The notes beneath the pieces are model-generated. The model was not told the DNA's origin. It made no database searches and saw nothing but the letters and a program-made list of their open reading frames with translations. DNA of 32,632 nucleotides from Candidatus Doudnabacteria bacterium (GTDB lineage Bacteria; Patescibacteriota; JABMPQ01; JAGQLO01), in contig JAGQLO010000003.1 in the NCBI GenBank assembly GCA_020429185.1, positions 1-32,632 on the forward strand. The letters are read 5' to 3'. Positions within the stretch are counted from its first letter, which is position 1; every line of letters begins with the position of its first letter. The translations under genes were made by a program, and so were the position numbers. This document shows positions 23,121-31,746 of the stretch, in pieces.

Positions 23121-23957
23121 CTACCCAAGCCCGATGAGCCCCAGATACCAATCCGCGATTGGCTCACCCACAAACCAGGTCGCAACTGTGGCTGCCGTCA
23201 GAAATGTTCCAAATGCAATACGTCCACCCCAGGACTTCTTTTTGAATAGGAGAAGTATACTTCCTACAAACGCCCCCGAAACGAACGCCAAGAACAACGC
23301 AACAAGAATTCCGGGCCAACCGACTAAGAGCCCCATATACGCGCCAAGTTTCACGTCACCGAACCCGATCCACTTCCCTTTCGATACAATAAACAACAAC
23401 AAAAAGAATCCTCCTCCCGCAAGTGCTGCTGCATAGGGATACCACCACGGACCATTGAGGAGTGGATGTGTCCATGCTGTGGCCGCAGCGACCACTAAAA
23501 GTGGCAACAACACAACATCGGGTAGCAGCTGATGCTTTCCATCGTAGACAAACAGCACCACGAGGCCCGCAACATGCACCAATGCGAGAACAAAAAAGAG
23601 CGTCGGAGCAATCCACTCTGTTGCCAGGCCAGCAATAAGCCCAAGCAGAACCTCTGCTAACTGTAACTTCGTATCAAACAACCAAAACACACCCACAAAG
23701 AGCAACCCGGTCGCTAGTTCTACTAATGGATACTGAGCTGAAATCGGTTCCTTACATTTGAAGCATCTTGCGCGCAGCACAATATAGGAAACAACTGGCA
23801 GAAGTTGCCATGCCTGCAGCTCAACCTCGCAGTGCGGACATTTTGAGCGACCACGCACAACCGTCTCGCGGGTAGCGAGACGGTTAACAACAACATTGAG
23901 AAAGCTTCCAATGACAAGGCCAATCAGAAGCAGTGGAATGGCCCAGAGAAGGCCCAT
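23121..23957 (-). CDS. pilD: Prepilin peptidase (type IV leader peptidase/N-methyltransferase)
   Basis: This is a 278-residue polytopic membrane protein. It cleaves the leader of type IV prepilins after the Gly before Phe, and in full-length forms N-methylates the new terminus. The N-terminal domain opens with GSFLNVVVNRL and has the cytoplasmic zinc pair C40-x-x-C43 and C65-x-x-C68. The aspartyl protease residues are D139 in FVYDGKHQLLPD and D201 in GFGDVKLGAYMG. It is the last gene of the pilus operon, so its substrate is almost certainly the pilin at 24554. Confidence 0.94.
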   Translation of the reverse strand: MGLLWAIPLLLIGLVIGSFLNVVVNRLATRETVVRGRSKCPHCEVELQAWQLLPVVSYIVLRARCFKCKEPISAQYPLVELATGLLFVGVFWLFDTKLQLAEVLLGLIAGLATEWIAPTLFFVLALVHVAGLVVLFVYDGKHQLLPDVVLLPLLVVAAATAWTHPLLNGPWWYPYAAALAGGGFFLLLFIVSKGKWIGFGDVKLGAYMGLLVGWPGILVALFLAFVSGAFVGSILLLFKKKSWGGRIAFGTFLTAATVATWFVGEPIADWYLGLIGLG

Positions 23958-23962
23958 GCAGA

Positions 23963-24475
23963 CTAGTTAGGACGCTTGTCTTCCGAAGCGTTTGTTGTGG
24001 TGTCGAGATCGTCCAAGTTCAGGTCTTTGAAAAGAGCCTCAAGCTCTGCTTCCACTTCGTTAAGCTCTGCCTGTTCTTCCTCTGTCAGTCCTGAACTGTA
24101 ATCGTAGTCTGATCCGTTGAGCGTTCCAGTAGTGGTTTGAAGTTCGTTTGCCTCTTCCACAATGTTTTCAAACTCACGTGCTGCTTTTCGGAGTCCAAAG
24201 AACGCCACAACACCAAAAATGAGAGCCAGAACCAAACACCCTCCCAAGATTCCGAAGATGATCTTTCCTGCCTTTCCTTTTTTCTCAGCTGCTGGCATTC
24301 CTGCCTGCTGAGGCATTGCACTTCCTGGTTGAGGAATTGCTGTAGGAGGTGCAGTTTGCGCTACTCCCTCAGTTCCAACTGGACCAGCTGCTGGTTGCAC
24401 TGGTTGTTCTGGCTTCTGCTGCCGCTCTGGGTCAGCAGGCTTTCCATTGTGTTCAGGCATGTTGTTGTTCTCCAT
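23963..24475 (-). CDS. Single-span membrane protein with disordered N-terminus, unknown function
   Basis: The protein has 170 residues from the ATG at 24475; in-frame starts at 24487, 24508 and a GTG at 24529 are possible. Residues 1-65 are rich in Pro, Gln and Ala and probably disordered. Residues about 72-95 are a single hydrophobic helix. The C-terminal 75 residues are acidic and helical (FENIVEEANELQ, EEEQAELNEVEAELEALFKDL), suggesting a short coiled coil outside or inside the membrane. It lies in the pilus operon between the pilin and the prepilin peptidase, so a pilus-related role is plausible. I do not recognise a family. Confidence 0.65.
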   Translation of the reverse strand: MENNNMPEHNGKPADPERQQKPEQPVQPAAGPVGTEGVAQTAPPTAIPQPGSAMPQQAGMPAAEKKGKAGKIIFGILGGCLVLALIFGVVAFFGLRKAAREFENIVEEANELQTTTGTLNGSDYDYSSGLTEEEQAELNEVEAELEALFKDLNLDDLDTTTNASEDKRPN

Positions 24476-24553
24476 ATACAGAGACATAAGTTGAATTCTC
24501 TTCTCCATTGGGAGGGCGAACGATGTCACCCTACCCGAGCAGCAGAGAATGGC

Positions 24554-24994
24554 CTACGGAAGGGCACATGCTCCGGCAGCGTCAGTTCGACAACCACCTT
24601 GGTCACATTCGAAGATTCCAGCGGATGCTTCGAGTGTTGCACAGACAGACCACGTTGGAGGAGGTCCAGCGGCAGCACCGAAGCTACCGGCAGCAACTCC
24701 GTTTGCGTGATACGCCGTACCCGTTGAAGGGTCAACAGCGTCCGCATCTGTGAGGTTTGCCGCCTGAAGCGCAGCCTGGTCTGCAGCGTAGAGCGTAGCT
24801 CCACCACCACAAGCCGTGTCGTCTCCACAGAGTTCCTGTGCGAGTCGGAGTGCGTTCAAGTCAGCTTCACGTCGAGCGTCTCGAGCTCGTTCACGTGCCG
24901 TGTTCAACGCAACGAGAACAATAGCTGCCAAAATTCCGATGATGGCGATAACGACGAGAAGCTCAATAAGTGTAAATCCTTTTTGGTTTTTCAT
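24554..24994 (-). CDS. Type IV pilin (prepilin)
   Basis: The protein has 146 residues from the ATG at 24994. The Shine-Dalgarno-like AAAGGGGG eight bases upstream decides this start over the GTG three codons earlier. The class III leader MKNQKG is cleaved before Phe, followed by FTLIELLVVIAIIGILAAI with the conserved Glu5. The N-terminal helix continues through RARDARREADLNALRLAQ. The C-terminal globular part is short and Gly/Ala-rich, with several Cys residues (CGDDTAC, CATL, CDQGGC, C at the end) that could form disulfides. It is probably the major pilin, processed by the prepilin peptidase encoded downstream. Confidence 0.93.
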   Translation of the reverse strand: MKNQKGFTLIELLVVIAIIGILAAIVLVALNTARERARDARREADLNALRLAQELCGDDTACGGGATLYAADQAALQAANLTDADAVDPSTGTAYHANGVAAGSFGAAAGPPPTWSVCATLEASAGIFECDQGGCRTDAAGACALP

Positions 24995-25042
24995 GTTGTG
25001 CACCCCCTTTCGTTTTATGATGTGCTCAGTTCAAGCGAGGCG

Positions 25043-25051
25043 AGTATAGCA
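25043..25051 (-). promoter_or_regulatory. Extended -10 promoter for the pilin gene
   Basis: TGC-TATACT is read on the minus strand (25051-25043) with no clear -35. It gives a leader of about 40 bases with a Shine-Dalgarno site. An internal promoter would allow the pilin to be made in excess over PilT and PilM. Confidence 0.55.
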
Positions 25052-25087
25052 AAAGCCCACCAATAAGCGGGATTCTTATCCCCACGC

Positions 25088-26140
25088 TTAGAGAAGATTT
25101 GCGAGTTGCTGTTTGTCGAGCGCGTACGCGTATGCCGTTTCTTCTGAAATTTCTCCGGAGGCCACAAGATGCGCCAACGAAACTTCCAATGTGCGCATCC
25201 CCTCTTCGCCACTCGTCTGGATCACATTCTTGATCTGGTACGCCTTTCCTTCACGAATCAAGTTTCGAACTGCAGGAGTAATCTTCAGTACTTCTACCGC
25301 TACCGCACGCCCACCGTTAATCTTTGGAACAAGACGTTGTGACACGATTCCCATCAATGACTCCGCAAGCTGGATACGCACCTGTTGCTGCTGATGCGGA
25401 GGAAACACGTCGATCATACGATCAATCGTCTGTGAGGCATCGTTTGTGTGTAGTGTAGAAAAGATCAGGTGACCGGTTTCTGCCAGCGTGATTGCCGCCT
25501 GGATTGTCTCAAGGTCACGCATCTCACCCACAACTACGACATCTGGGTCTTGTCGCAGAGCCATCTTGAGCGCCTGCGGAAATGAACGAGTGTCTTCGCC
25601 CACCTCACGCTGATTCACCATCGATTTCTTTGGCTCGAAAAGATACTCGATCGGATCTTCAATGGTAATAATGTGATCCGCACGATTGGCATTGATGTGC
25701 TCGATCATGGCAGCAATCGTGGTTGTCTTTCCATGACCAGCAGGCCCTACCGCGAGAACCATTCCTTGTTTGTTACTTGCGAATTCACGCAGTTCTTCAG
25801 GAAGTCCAAGCTCCTCAATTGTCATCACCTTTGCCGGGATCAGTCGCAGTGCCGCTGCCAATTTTCCTTTGTACTCGTATACGTTTACACGAAAACGAGC
25901 CTTCCCTTCATAGTCATACGAAAAGTCGACAGAATGAGACTCTTTCAGCTCCGTTTGCTTGTCTTCTGGAATCAACTCCTTGAGAATTGCATCCATCTCT
26001 GCCTCGGAAAGCGTCCCGTCACTCACTGTGAGCAACTCGTCATCTACACGAATATCAACCGCTTGCCCTACTGAAAAGTGCAAGTCTGAGGCGCTTCGCT
26101 CAATCACTTGCTCGATGTAGGTTTTGAGTGTTTCTGCCAT
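25088..26140 (-). CDS. pilT: Type IV pilus retraction ATPase PilT
   Basis: The protein has 350 residues, the typical PilT length. It is a hexameric AAA-like motor that depolymerises pili, driving twitching and DNA uptake. Visible features are an N-terminal SASDLHFSVG and YEGKARFRVN domain, Walker A GPAGHGKT (132-139), the Asp box (ITIEDPIEYLF), Walker B VVGEMRDLETIQ, and the His box FSTLHTNDA. The PilT-specific late motif is kept in altered form (AYAYALDKQQL). The dedicated extension ATPase PilB and PilC are not in this window. The response regulator lies seven bases upstream. Confidence 0.95.
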   Translation of the reverse strand: MAETLKTYIEQVIERSASDLHFSVGQAVDIRVDDELLTVSDGTLSEAEMDAILKELIPEDKQTELKESHSVDFSYDYEGKARFRVNVYEYKGKLAAALRLIPAKVMTIEELGLPEELREFASNKQGMVLAVGPAGHGKTTTIAAMIEHINANRADHIITIEDPIEYLFEPKKSMVNQREVGEDTRSFPQALKMALRQDPDVVVVGEMRDLETIQAAITLAETGHLIFSTLHTNDASQTIDRMIDVFPPHQQQQVRIQLAESLMGIVSQRLVPKINGGRAVAVEVLKITPAVRNLIREGKAYQIKNVIQTSGEEGMRTLEVSLAHLVASGEISEETAYAYALDKQQLANLL

Positions 26141-26147
26141 AGAGATT

Positions 26148-26540
26148 CTACTTACCCAGCGCCGTACTAATCTTTTGCATCACCTCTTGTGGCGTGAAGT
26201 GCGCCTTAATCAGATAGTCTACGGCGCCGAGCTCAAGTCCTTTTTCAATGTCTTCTTTTTGACCCAGGTTTGTAAGCAGAATGACTGGCGTGTCTTTCAG
26301 CTGTTCATCTTGTTTTAGTGCTGTCAGCACCTCAAATCCGTCCATCTCAGGGAGTAGAATGTCGAGCAGAATCAATGCCGGCTTGTCTTTCTTTGCCGTT
26401 TCCAAGCCAAGCGCACCGTCACTTGCCTGCAATACTCCGTAGTTTGCGAGCTCTAATTTCGTCACGTACATCGAGAGCAAAAATGGATCGTCCTCAACGA
26501 TCAAGATTTTTTCTCCGTTTCCCTTTGCTTCATCAGTCAT
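26148..26540 (-). CDS. Single-domain response regulator (CheY-like receiver)
   Basis: The protein has 130 residues and consists only of a receiver domain. Acidic pocket E16-D17-D18, phospho-acceptor Asp60 in LLDILLPEMDG, Thr90 in LLTN and Lys112 in LIKA are all present. It has no output domain, so it must act by protein-protein contact. Its place between pilM and pilT suggests control of pilus motors, as with PilG/PilH-type regulators. It has a possible promoter of its own at 26578-26583. Confidence 0.92.
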   Translation of the reverse strand: MTDEAKGNGEKILIVEDDPFLLSMYVTKLELANYGVLQASDGALGLETAKKDKPALILLDILLPEMDGFEVLTALKQDEQLKDTPVILLTNLGQKEDIEKGLELGAVDYLIKAHFTPQEVMQKISTALGK

Positions 26541-26577
26541 AGTGCCTGGTAGTTCTTGTTCGTGTTAATGCAGAATG

Positions 26578-26583
26578 AGTATA
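26578..26583 (-). promoter_or_regulatory. Possible internal -10 box before the response regulator
   Basis: TATACT on the minus strand lies in the 57-base gap after pilM, about 38 bases before the response regulator ATG. No matching -35 or extended -10 was found. Confidence 0.35.
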
Positions 26584-26597
26584 GCGTACTTCGTCAA

Positions 26598-27653
26598 CTA
26601 GTAGATCTCTTTCATCGAAAGACCGATTGCCACTCCCAAATCTGGCCCCACACCTTGCAACAACGTGTCGAGTTCAGGCGGATGAATCACGCGCGCAAAC
26701 GGATTTCCCACCACGGTCGGAATGCGTGTTCGTTCCGCCAAGAAGGCCGCAAGACCAGGCAACTTCGCTGCCCCTCCCGCCAACACAATACGCTCTACAC
26801 GCTTTCCGCCCTGCTGTTCAAATGCTGTTGTCACACTCTGCAACTCACTCAAAATCATTTTAAGAACCGGTCGCAGTTCCGCAGGAACATTGGATGCATT
26901 TCCGTCCCCAAGTCCTACGTCTTTCTTAAACTGTTCAGCCTGTTCGTGGCTTACCTGAAGGCTTTTTGCGATTGCCTGCGTCATGGCAAATCCACCCAGA
27001 TCGAATGTACGCGTAAAGCGTGGCATACCTCCATCAACGATAATCACATCTGTTGCTGTTTCTCCGAGGTCGATGATCACAGCAGAGGCTCTATCGCGCC
27101 CCACCAGAGAGCGCGTGAGTGCCATAGCCTCTGTTTCCAACGACGCCAGCTCTAATCCTGCCTGCTCGAAAATACTGCTGTAGCGAGCCACAAGCTGTTG
27201 TGGCGCCGCAGTTAAGAGTACGCGCGTTGTCTCTGCTGAGGCTTGTGTTGCTGCAGATGGCGGCAAAATATCTTCAATGATCTCCCAGTCGAGCACCATA
27301 TCGTTGATATTTCCTGGCACATACTTCTGTGCTTCTTGTTCTACAGCTGCTTCGAGCTGCGACTTTGCCATGCGAGGCAAGCGAATTTCTTGCGAAAAAA
27401 CTGAGAATCCAGGTAGAGATGCGTACACCTTTTTTGCCTTCATTCCTGCTTTTTGTGTAATAGCCTGCAGTGTTGACGTGATTTCATTCACGATACTGTC
27501 AGAAGATTCGCGCACTAAATCACGTGGCAATCGTGCCATTCCATAGGTAGAAAGCTCAGCCTTCCCCCCTTTTGCCTTTTTCAGCTCTACTACCTTTAGC
27601 TTTGATGTTCCAACATCGACACCGAGCGTTCGCCCGGAAGAAAAAAGTCCCAT
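26598..27653 (-). CDS. pilM: Type IV pilus assembly protein PilM
   Basis: The protein has 351 residues with an actin-like ATPase fold. Phosphate-1 motif GVDVGTSKLKVVEL is at the N-terminus. LPRMAKSQLEAAVEQEAQKYVP is the family-typical segment that follows. Phosphate-2 is VIIDLGETATDVIIVDGG, and the adenosine motif is IVLAGGAAKLPGL. PilM is the cytoplasmic ring protein that recruits PilN/PilO; neither is encoded next to it here, unlike the usual pilMNOPQ cluster. It is ten bases downstream of recX. Confidence 0.94.
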   Translation of the reverse strand: MGLFSSGRTLGVDVGTSKLKVVELKKAKGGKAELSTYGMARLPRDLVRESSDSIVNEITSTLQAITQKAGMKAKKVYASLPGFSVFSQEIRLPRMAKSQLEAAVEQEAQKYVPGNINDMVLDWEIIEDILPPSAATQASAETTRVLLTAAPQQLVARYSSIFEQAGLELASLETEAMALTRSLVGRDRASAVIIDLGETATDVIIVDGGMPRFTRTFDLGGFAMTQAIAKSLQVSHEQAEQFKKDVGLGDGNASNVPAELRPVLKMILSELQSVTTAFEQQGGKRVERIVLAGGAAKLPGLAAFLAERTRIPTVVGNPFARVIHPPELDTLLQGVGPDLGVAIGLSMKEIY

Positions 27654-27663
27654 GTGTTCAGTT

Positions 27664-28152
27664 CTATTCGTACTCGTTCCCAGCGATCATACCCTCATCG
27701 CGGATAATTTCCCAGATAAGCTGTGTCGGAAACCCACGCGAGCCCAGGAATCGCCCGAGTGCTTCTGGCGTGTTTTTCCCTCTTGCGGCTAATATACCGG
27801 CTTTTTTAGAAACCAATTCAGCCGCCAATTCCTGCTCGCGCTCCGCCGGATAGCGCCTGTCGAGCGCATCTTGCAATACGTCTTCTGCGATCCCCTTCTG
27901 TTTTAACTTCTGTAAGAGCAAAAACCTTCCAATTGGCCTTCTTCGAAGCGTGGATTCAATAAACTCACTCGCAAACGAGGCATCATCTAGATACCGGCGC
28001 TCTCGGAGCTCTCGGATCACTTGCTCAACAATCTCTGTATCGTCCTCTTTTTTGAGAAGCTTTTCTGTTAGTTCTGCGACTGAATGACTGCGGATTCCGA
28101 GGATTCTGTATGCGCGATCTAGTGTTTTGATGTACGCGTCGTTTTTAGCCAT
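27664..28152 (-). CDS. recX: Regulatory protein RecX
   Basis: The protein has 162 residues from the ATG at 28152; an in-frame ATG 14 codons upstream lies within the promoter and is rejected. It shows the three-helix RecX repeats: ALRILGIR-like YRILGIRSHSVAELTEKL, VIRELRERRYLDDASFASEFIES, and RRPIGRFLLLQKLKQKGI, with GRFLGSRGFPTQLIWEII at the end. RecX caps RecA filaments and limits recombination. Here it heads the pilus operon, which links it loosely to DNA uptake. The leader is almost absent. Confidence 0.88.
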   Translation of the reverse strand: MAKNDAYIKTLDRAYRILGIRSHSVAELTEKLLKKEDDTEIVEQVIRELRERRYLDDASFASEFIESTLRRRPIGRFLLLQKLKQKGIAEDVLQDALDRRYPAEREQELAAELVSKKAGILAARGKNTPEALGRFLGSRGFPTQLIWEIIRDEGMIAGNEYE

Positions 28153-28158
28153 AGGACT

Positions 28159-28187
28159 ACAATACTCCCGGGGTTGAATAACAACAA
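28159..28187 (-). promoter_or_regulatory. Promoter of the recX-pil operon
   Basis: TTGTTG (28187-28182), a 17-base spacer and TATTGT (28164-28159) are read on the minus strand. Only six bases separate the -10 from the recX ATG, pointing to a leaderless message. Confidence 0.55.
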
Positions 28188-28228
28188 TGTTCACATTATC
28201 CCCATGGTTACGGGAAGAATGTCCACAT
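28186..28228. promoter_or_regulatory. Two ATGT-N2-ACAT boxes in the recX/clpC divergent region (candidate operators)
   Basis: AATGTTCACAT (28186-28196) and AATGTCCACAT (28218-28228) differ by one base, are each nearly palindromic, and are 32 bases apart (about three helical turns). The first touches the recX -35. The second ends nine bases before the clpC -35. A dimeric regulator acting on both genes would fit. Confidence 0.4.
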
Positions 28229-28236
28229 GGGTTGCA

Positions 28237-28265
28237 TTGAAAAGCCTTGTCATTTTTGCTACACT
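28237..28265 (+). promoter_or_regulatory. Promoter of clpC
   Basis: TTGAAA (28237-28242), a 17-base spacer and TACACT (28260-28265). The start near 28272 gives a leader of about 70 bases, rich in ACA/CCA and without a Shine-Dalgarno site. Confidence 0.75.
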
Positions 28266-28342
28266 GTGTCCTGTAGGCGGTTGAGAGCTCCCAAATCTAG
28301 AGCAATCAGCCACATACACAAACACACAACTCATCCACCCAA

Positions 28343-30967
28343 ATGTCAGAGCTGCCCCCATTGTTCGAGCTGTTTTCTTCGCGACTTCAAGCGGCAATCG
28401 CAAACGCCTGCGAGGTCTCACTGAAGACAGATGCGAAGTCTCTCGACTCACGCCACATTCTCTACGGACTCCTCACCGAGCGCGGAAGCGTGTCGGCGGA
28501 CGTTCTGACACGTGCTGGACTAAACAAAGACGCATTTGGCTTCCAACTCCCCTCTGAGCAGGAGGAAGATATTGACCCGAACGATCTGCAGTCGATTTTG
28601 GCCGCTCTTGAGTCGCAGCCGAACCAAGAGGCCGTACAGGAGCAGCTCGCTACGATGACCGAAGAGGCAAAAGAGGTGCTTCTGAAGAGCATGATCTTGT
28701 CTGAGTCGCACGGACACCCATTTGTTGGAACAGAGCACGTACTCGCCGCAGTGATCGAAACAAAGGAAAGTGCAGGATTGAAGCTTCTGAACGAAGCACA
28801 AATTAGCGAACCCTTCCTTCGTGAGCAGCTCGAAGACGTGCTTGAGGGAGGCAAGGCGTTTACTGAGATTGCCAATATGTATAAGGATGCTGGAGCAGAC
28901 AATTCAACTCCCCACGACCAGATGGGCATGGCGCCAACCGCCGCTCCTGCAGGTTCAGCGAATTTGATGGAATTCTGCCTCGACCTTACCTCCCCAGAGC
29001 AGGTTGCAAAGACAGACCCATTGGTAGGACGTGACGAAGAGCTCGAGCGCATGGTGAATATCTTGTCGCGTCGCAGCAAGAACAACCCAATGATCATTGG
29101 AGAGCCTGGAACAGGTAAAACAGCGCTCGTTCGTGGCCTTGCCTCACGCATTGCCGAAGACAAGGTGCCAGAAGTCCTCAAGGGAAAGCGCATCTTGGAA
29201 CTTGACCTAGCAAAGGTGATCGCTGGAACCATGTTCCGCGGTGAATTCGAAGGACGATTGAAGCAGCTGCTCGACGAAGTTGCTGCTGACGAGAACATCG
29301 TGCTGTTCATCGACGAAATTCACACGATCATGGGTCTTGGAAATGCTTCAGGATCTATGGATATGGCGTCGGTTCTGAAACCCGTCATTACCTCATCGGA
29401 CATTCAGCTTGTTGGTGCTACCACATTTGCTGAGTACAAGAAGCATATCGAGAAGGATCCTGCGATGGAGCGTCGTTTCCAGCCGATTAAGGTAGAAGAA
29501 CCAGCAGAAGCAGACGCAGTACAGATTCTGAAGGGTTTGAAGAAGAAGTACGAAGAGTTTCACCAGCTTTGCATTCCTGACGACGCGATTGAGGCCGCTG
29601 TAAGACTCTCAAGTCGTTATGTCCAAGACCGCTTCTTGCCTGACAAAGCCATCGACGTGATCGATGAGGCTGCAAGCCAGATCAAGATTATGGAGCTCGA
29701 ACGTGGTGTCTCAAAGCTTGTTCAGAGCATTGAGGCAAAAGCTGAAACGCTGAAGGAACGCAAGCGTCGTGCAGTTGAAGCTGGAGACTACGACAAGGCG
29801 CTCGTACTCAAGGAGAAGGAACGTATCATGTTAGAAGAACTCAACCGTCTTCGCAGCGGCGGAGACAAGAAGGACCGAAAGCAATGGTCGTCACTCTCTG
29901 TCGAACATATTGCGAAGGTCGTGTCGAAATCAACAGGGATCCCTGTCGACAACATGATCGACGCAGAAAAGAAGAAGCTTGCGAAGCTTGAAGAAACGTT
30001 GAAAGAGCATGTGATTGGCCAGGACGAAGCAGTTGAAGCTGTGAGCAAAGTTGTAAAGCGTGCTCGCGCTGGTATCTCGAGCCCGAACCGACCGCTTGGA
30101 TCATTCCTCTTCCTGGGACCAACAGGAGTTGGAAAGACAGAGCTAGCGAAGGTCTTGGCCCGCGAGGTCTTTGGCAACGAAAAAGCCATGATCCGCGTCG
30201 ACATGTCTGAGTTCGGTGAGAAGTTCAATGTTTCGAAGATGATCGGTTCCCCAGCGGGATACGTCGGCTTCGAAGAAGGTGGAAACCTCACTGAACAGGT
30301 TCGCCGTAAGCCCTACTCAGTCATCTTGTTCGACGAGATTGAAAAGGCGCACCCAGATATCTTCAACATCCTCTTGCAGGTATTGGATGACGGTCACCTC
30401 ACAGATGCCGCCGGAAAGAAGGTGAGCTTCAAGAACACGATCATCATCATGACCTCAAACAATGGTGTGACTGCTGTCGCGAACAACAAGTCACTCGGAT
30501 TCGGTGAAGAGGAAGCTACTGAAGGTGTTGCGGACATGCAGTATGAGAACTACAAAGCTGGGGTCTTGGCAGAGCTTCGAAAGACCTTTAAGCCTGAGTT
30601 CATCAACCGTATCGACCGAACGCTGGTGTTCCGCCCACTCTCTGAGAAAGCGATTCACCGCATCATTGACTTGCAACTTGACGAGTTGAATACACGACTC
30701 GAAGAACAGGGACTGAAGTTGGCCGTTGGAAAAGCAGCTCGCGCAGAACTTGCTCGTGAAGGGTTCGACCCTGAATACGGAGCACGTCCATTGCGTCGCG
30801 TGATCCAGGAACGTATTGAAGATCAGTTGGCCGACCTTCTGATCGAGGGCAAAGTTGCCGCTGGATCCGTGATCAACGTCATGAAGCGCAAAGCTGGCCT
30901 GGTTCTGCAGCCAAAGCAGAGCTCAGGAAGTGGTGTCGGTGCTGCCGCGGGGGCGTCAGCAGCGTAA
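28343..30967 (+). CDS. clpC: ATP-dependent Clp protease ATP-binding subunit ClpC
   Basis: The protein has 874 residues and is a double-ring AAA+ unfoldase. A Clp N-domain (about 5-165) is followed by a linker. D1 has Walker A GEPGTGKT (253-260) and Walker B VLFIDEIH. A UVR motif lies in the middle domain (RRAVEAGDYDKALVLKEKE), which is the ClpC rather than ClpB/ClpA pattern. D2 has Walker A GPTGVGKT (about 592-599) and VILFDEIEKAHPD. A SLGFG loop near residue 718 matches the LGF/IGF loop used to dock on ClpP, so it probably feeds a ClpP protease not encoded here. The tail is Ser/Gly/Ala-rich. It is a single-gene unit divergent from recX, with its own promoter and terminator. Confidence 0.95.
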   Translation: MSELPPLFELFSSRLQAAIANACEVSLKTDAKSLDSRHILYGLLTERGSVSADVLTRAGLNKDAFGFQLPSEQEEDIDPNDLQSILAALESQPNQEAVQEQLATMTEEAKEVLLKSMILSESHGHPFVGTEHVLAAVIETKESAGLKLLNEAQISEPFLREQLEDVLEGGKAFTEIANMYKDAGADNSTPHDQMGMAPTAAPAGSANLMEFCLDLTSPEQVAKTDPLVGRDEELERMVNILSRRSKNNPMIIGEPGTGKTALVRGLASRIAEDKVPEVLKGKRILELDLAKVIAGTMFRGEFEGRLKQLLDEVAADENIVLFIDEIHTIMGLGNASGSMDMASVLKPVITSSDIQLVGATTFAEYKKHIEKDPAMERRFQPIKVEEPAEADAVQILKGLKKKYEEFHQLCIPDDAIEAAVRLSSRYVQDRFLPDKAIDVIDEAASQIKIMELERGVSKLVQSIEAKAETLKERKRRAVEAGDYDKALVLKEKERIMLEELNRLRSGGDKKDRKQWSSLSVEHIAKVVSKSTGIPVDNMIDAEKKKLAKLEETLKEHVIGQDEAVEAVSKVVKRARAGISSPNRPLGSFLFLGPTGVGKTELAKVLAREVFGNEKAMIRVDMSEFGEKFNVSKMIGSPAGYVGFEEGGNLTEQVRRKPYSVILFDEIEKAHPDIFNILLQVLDDGHLTDAAGKKVSFKNTIIIMTSNNGVTAVANNKSLGFGEEEATEGVADMQYENYKAGVLAELRKTFKPEFINRIDRTLVFRPLSEKAIHRIIDLQLDELNTRLEEQGLKLAVGKAARAELAREGFDPEYGARPLRRVIQERIEDQLADLLIEGKVAAGSVINVMKRKAGLVLQPKQSSGSGVGAAAGASAA

Positions 30968-31047
30968 TGAGTGTGTAAGTCGCTAGGGATAGCGCAAAGA
31001 TAGTCATCCACATTGACCAGCTGAATCAGCCTGGTACCCGTGGATCG

Positions 31048-31083
31048 AAGATGCGGAGCACCTGCTCCGCATCTTTCGTTTTA
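31048..31083 (+). terminator. Intrinsic terminator of clpC
   Basis: AAGATGCGGAGCA/TGCTCCGCATCTT form 13 perfect pairs with a two-base tip, followed by TCGTTTT. It lies about 80 bases past the clpC stop and 20 bases before comF, so comF expression needs readthrough or a promoter I could not identify. Confidence 0.8.
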
Positions 31084-31102
31084 GGCTTCTAACTCGCACG
31101 CT

Positions 31103-31741
31103 ATGACGCGCCTCCGTGAACTTCTTTTGAACACGATGTTTCCCGTGGCTTGTCTTTCTTGCGGAGCTTGGCACCAATGGATGTGCCCGGCACACCTTGA
31201 TCAAGCCATTCCTGCCAGCGTTGTCATTGAGGGATTCGACGGCGTTCTCTCTACAGGTTCGTATGCGGATCCAGATCTTCAGCACCTTGTTACGCAACTG
31301 AAGTTTTCTGGCTATCGCGAATGTGCACGTCTTCTCGGTATTCGTATGGCCACGCAGTTGCGTCACCAATTGCGCCTTTGCGACCTACAGCACACCATTC
31401 TCGTGCCATTGCCGCTTTCTCGATGGAGGCTCAATCAACGTGGTTTTAATCAATCTGCCCTTCTTGCGCGCACGATTGGTCAAGAATTAGGACTCCAAGT
31501 TGAAGAACATGCTCTCACTCGATCGCATCGTCGAGCTCAGTCTAACCTCGCACACCGTTATCGTGCCCAAAACAGTCAGAATGTGTTTTCACTCCGATCT
31601 TCCGGCGGTTTCGCCAGTAAAACGCTGATTCTTGTCGATGACGTTGTCACCACAGGTTCAACCCTTCGTTCCTGCGCAGAAGCCATTCGCGCCTCTGTGA
31701 AGCCTGCTCGGTTGTTCGCCGTTGTGGCAGCGCATGGGTAA
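31103..31741 (+). CDS. comF: ComF family phosphoribosyltransferase-like protein
   Basis: The protein has 212 residues, typical for ComF. An N-terminal zinc-binding motif (C17-x-x-C20 and C28) is followed by the central LVPLPLSRWRLNQRGFNQSALLA segment. The PRPP-binding loop LILVDDVVTTGST sits near the C-terminus. ComF proteins are needed for import of single-stranded DNA during natural transformation. With PilT, PilM, pilin and prepilin peptidase in the same window, a pilus-dependent DNA uptake role is likely. No Shine-Dalgarno site is seen before the ATG. Confidence 0.93.
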   Translation: MTRLRELLLNTMFPVACLSCGAWHQWMCPAHLDQAIPASVVIEGFDGVLSTGSYADPDLQHLVTQLKFSGYRECARLLGIRMATQLRHQLRLCDLQHTILVPLPLSRWRLNQRGFNQSALLARTIGQELGLQVEEHALTRSHRRAQSNLAHRYRAQNSQNVFSLRSSGGFASKTLILVDDVVTTGSTLRSCAEAIRASVKPARLFAVVAAHG

Positions 31742-31746
31742 GATTT

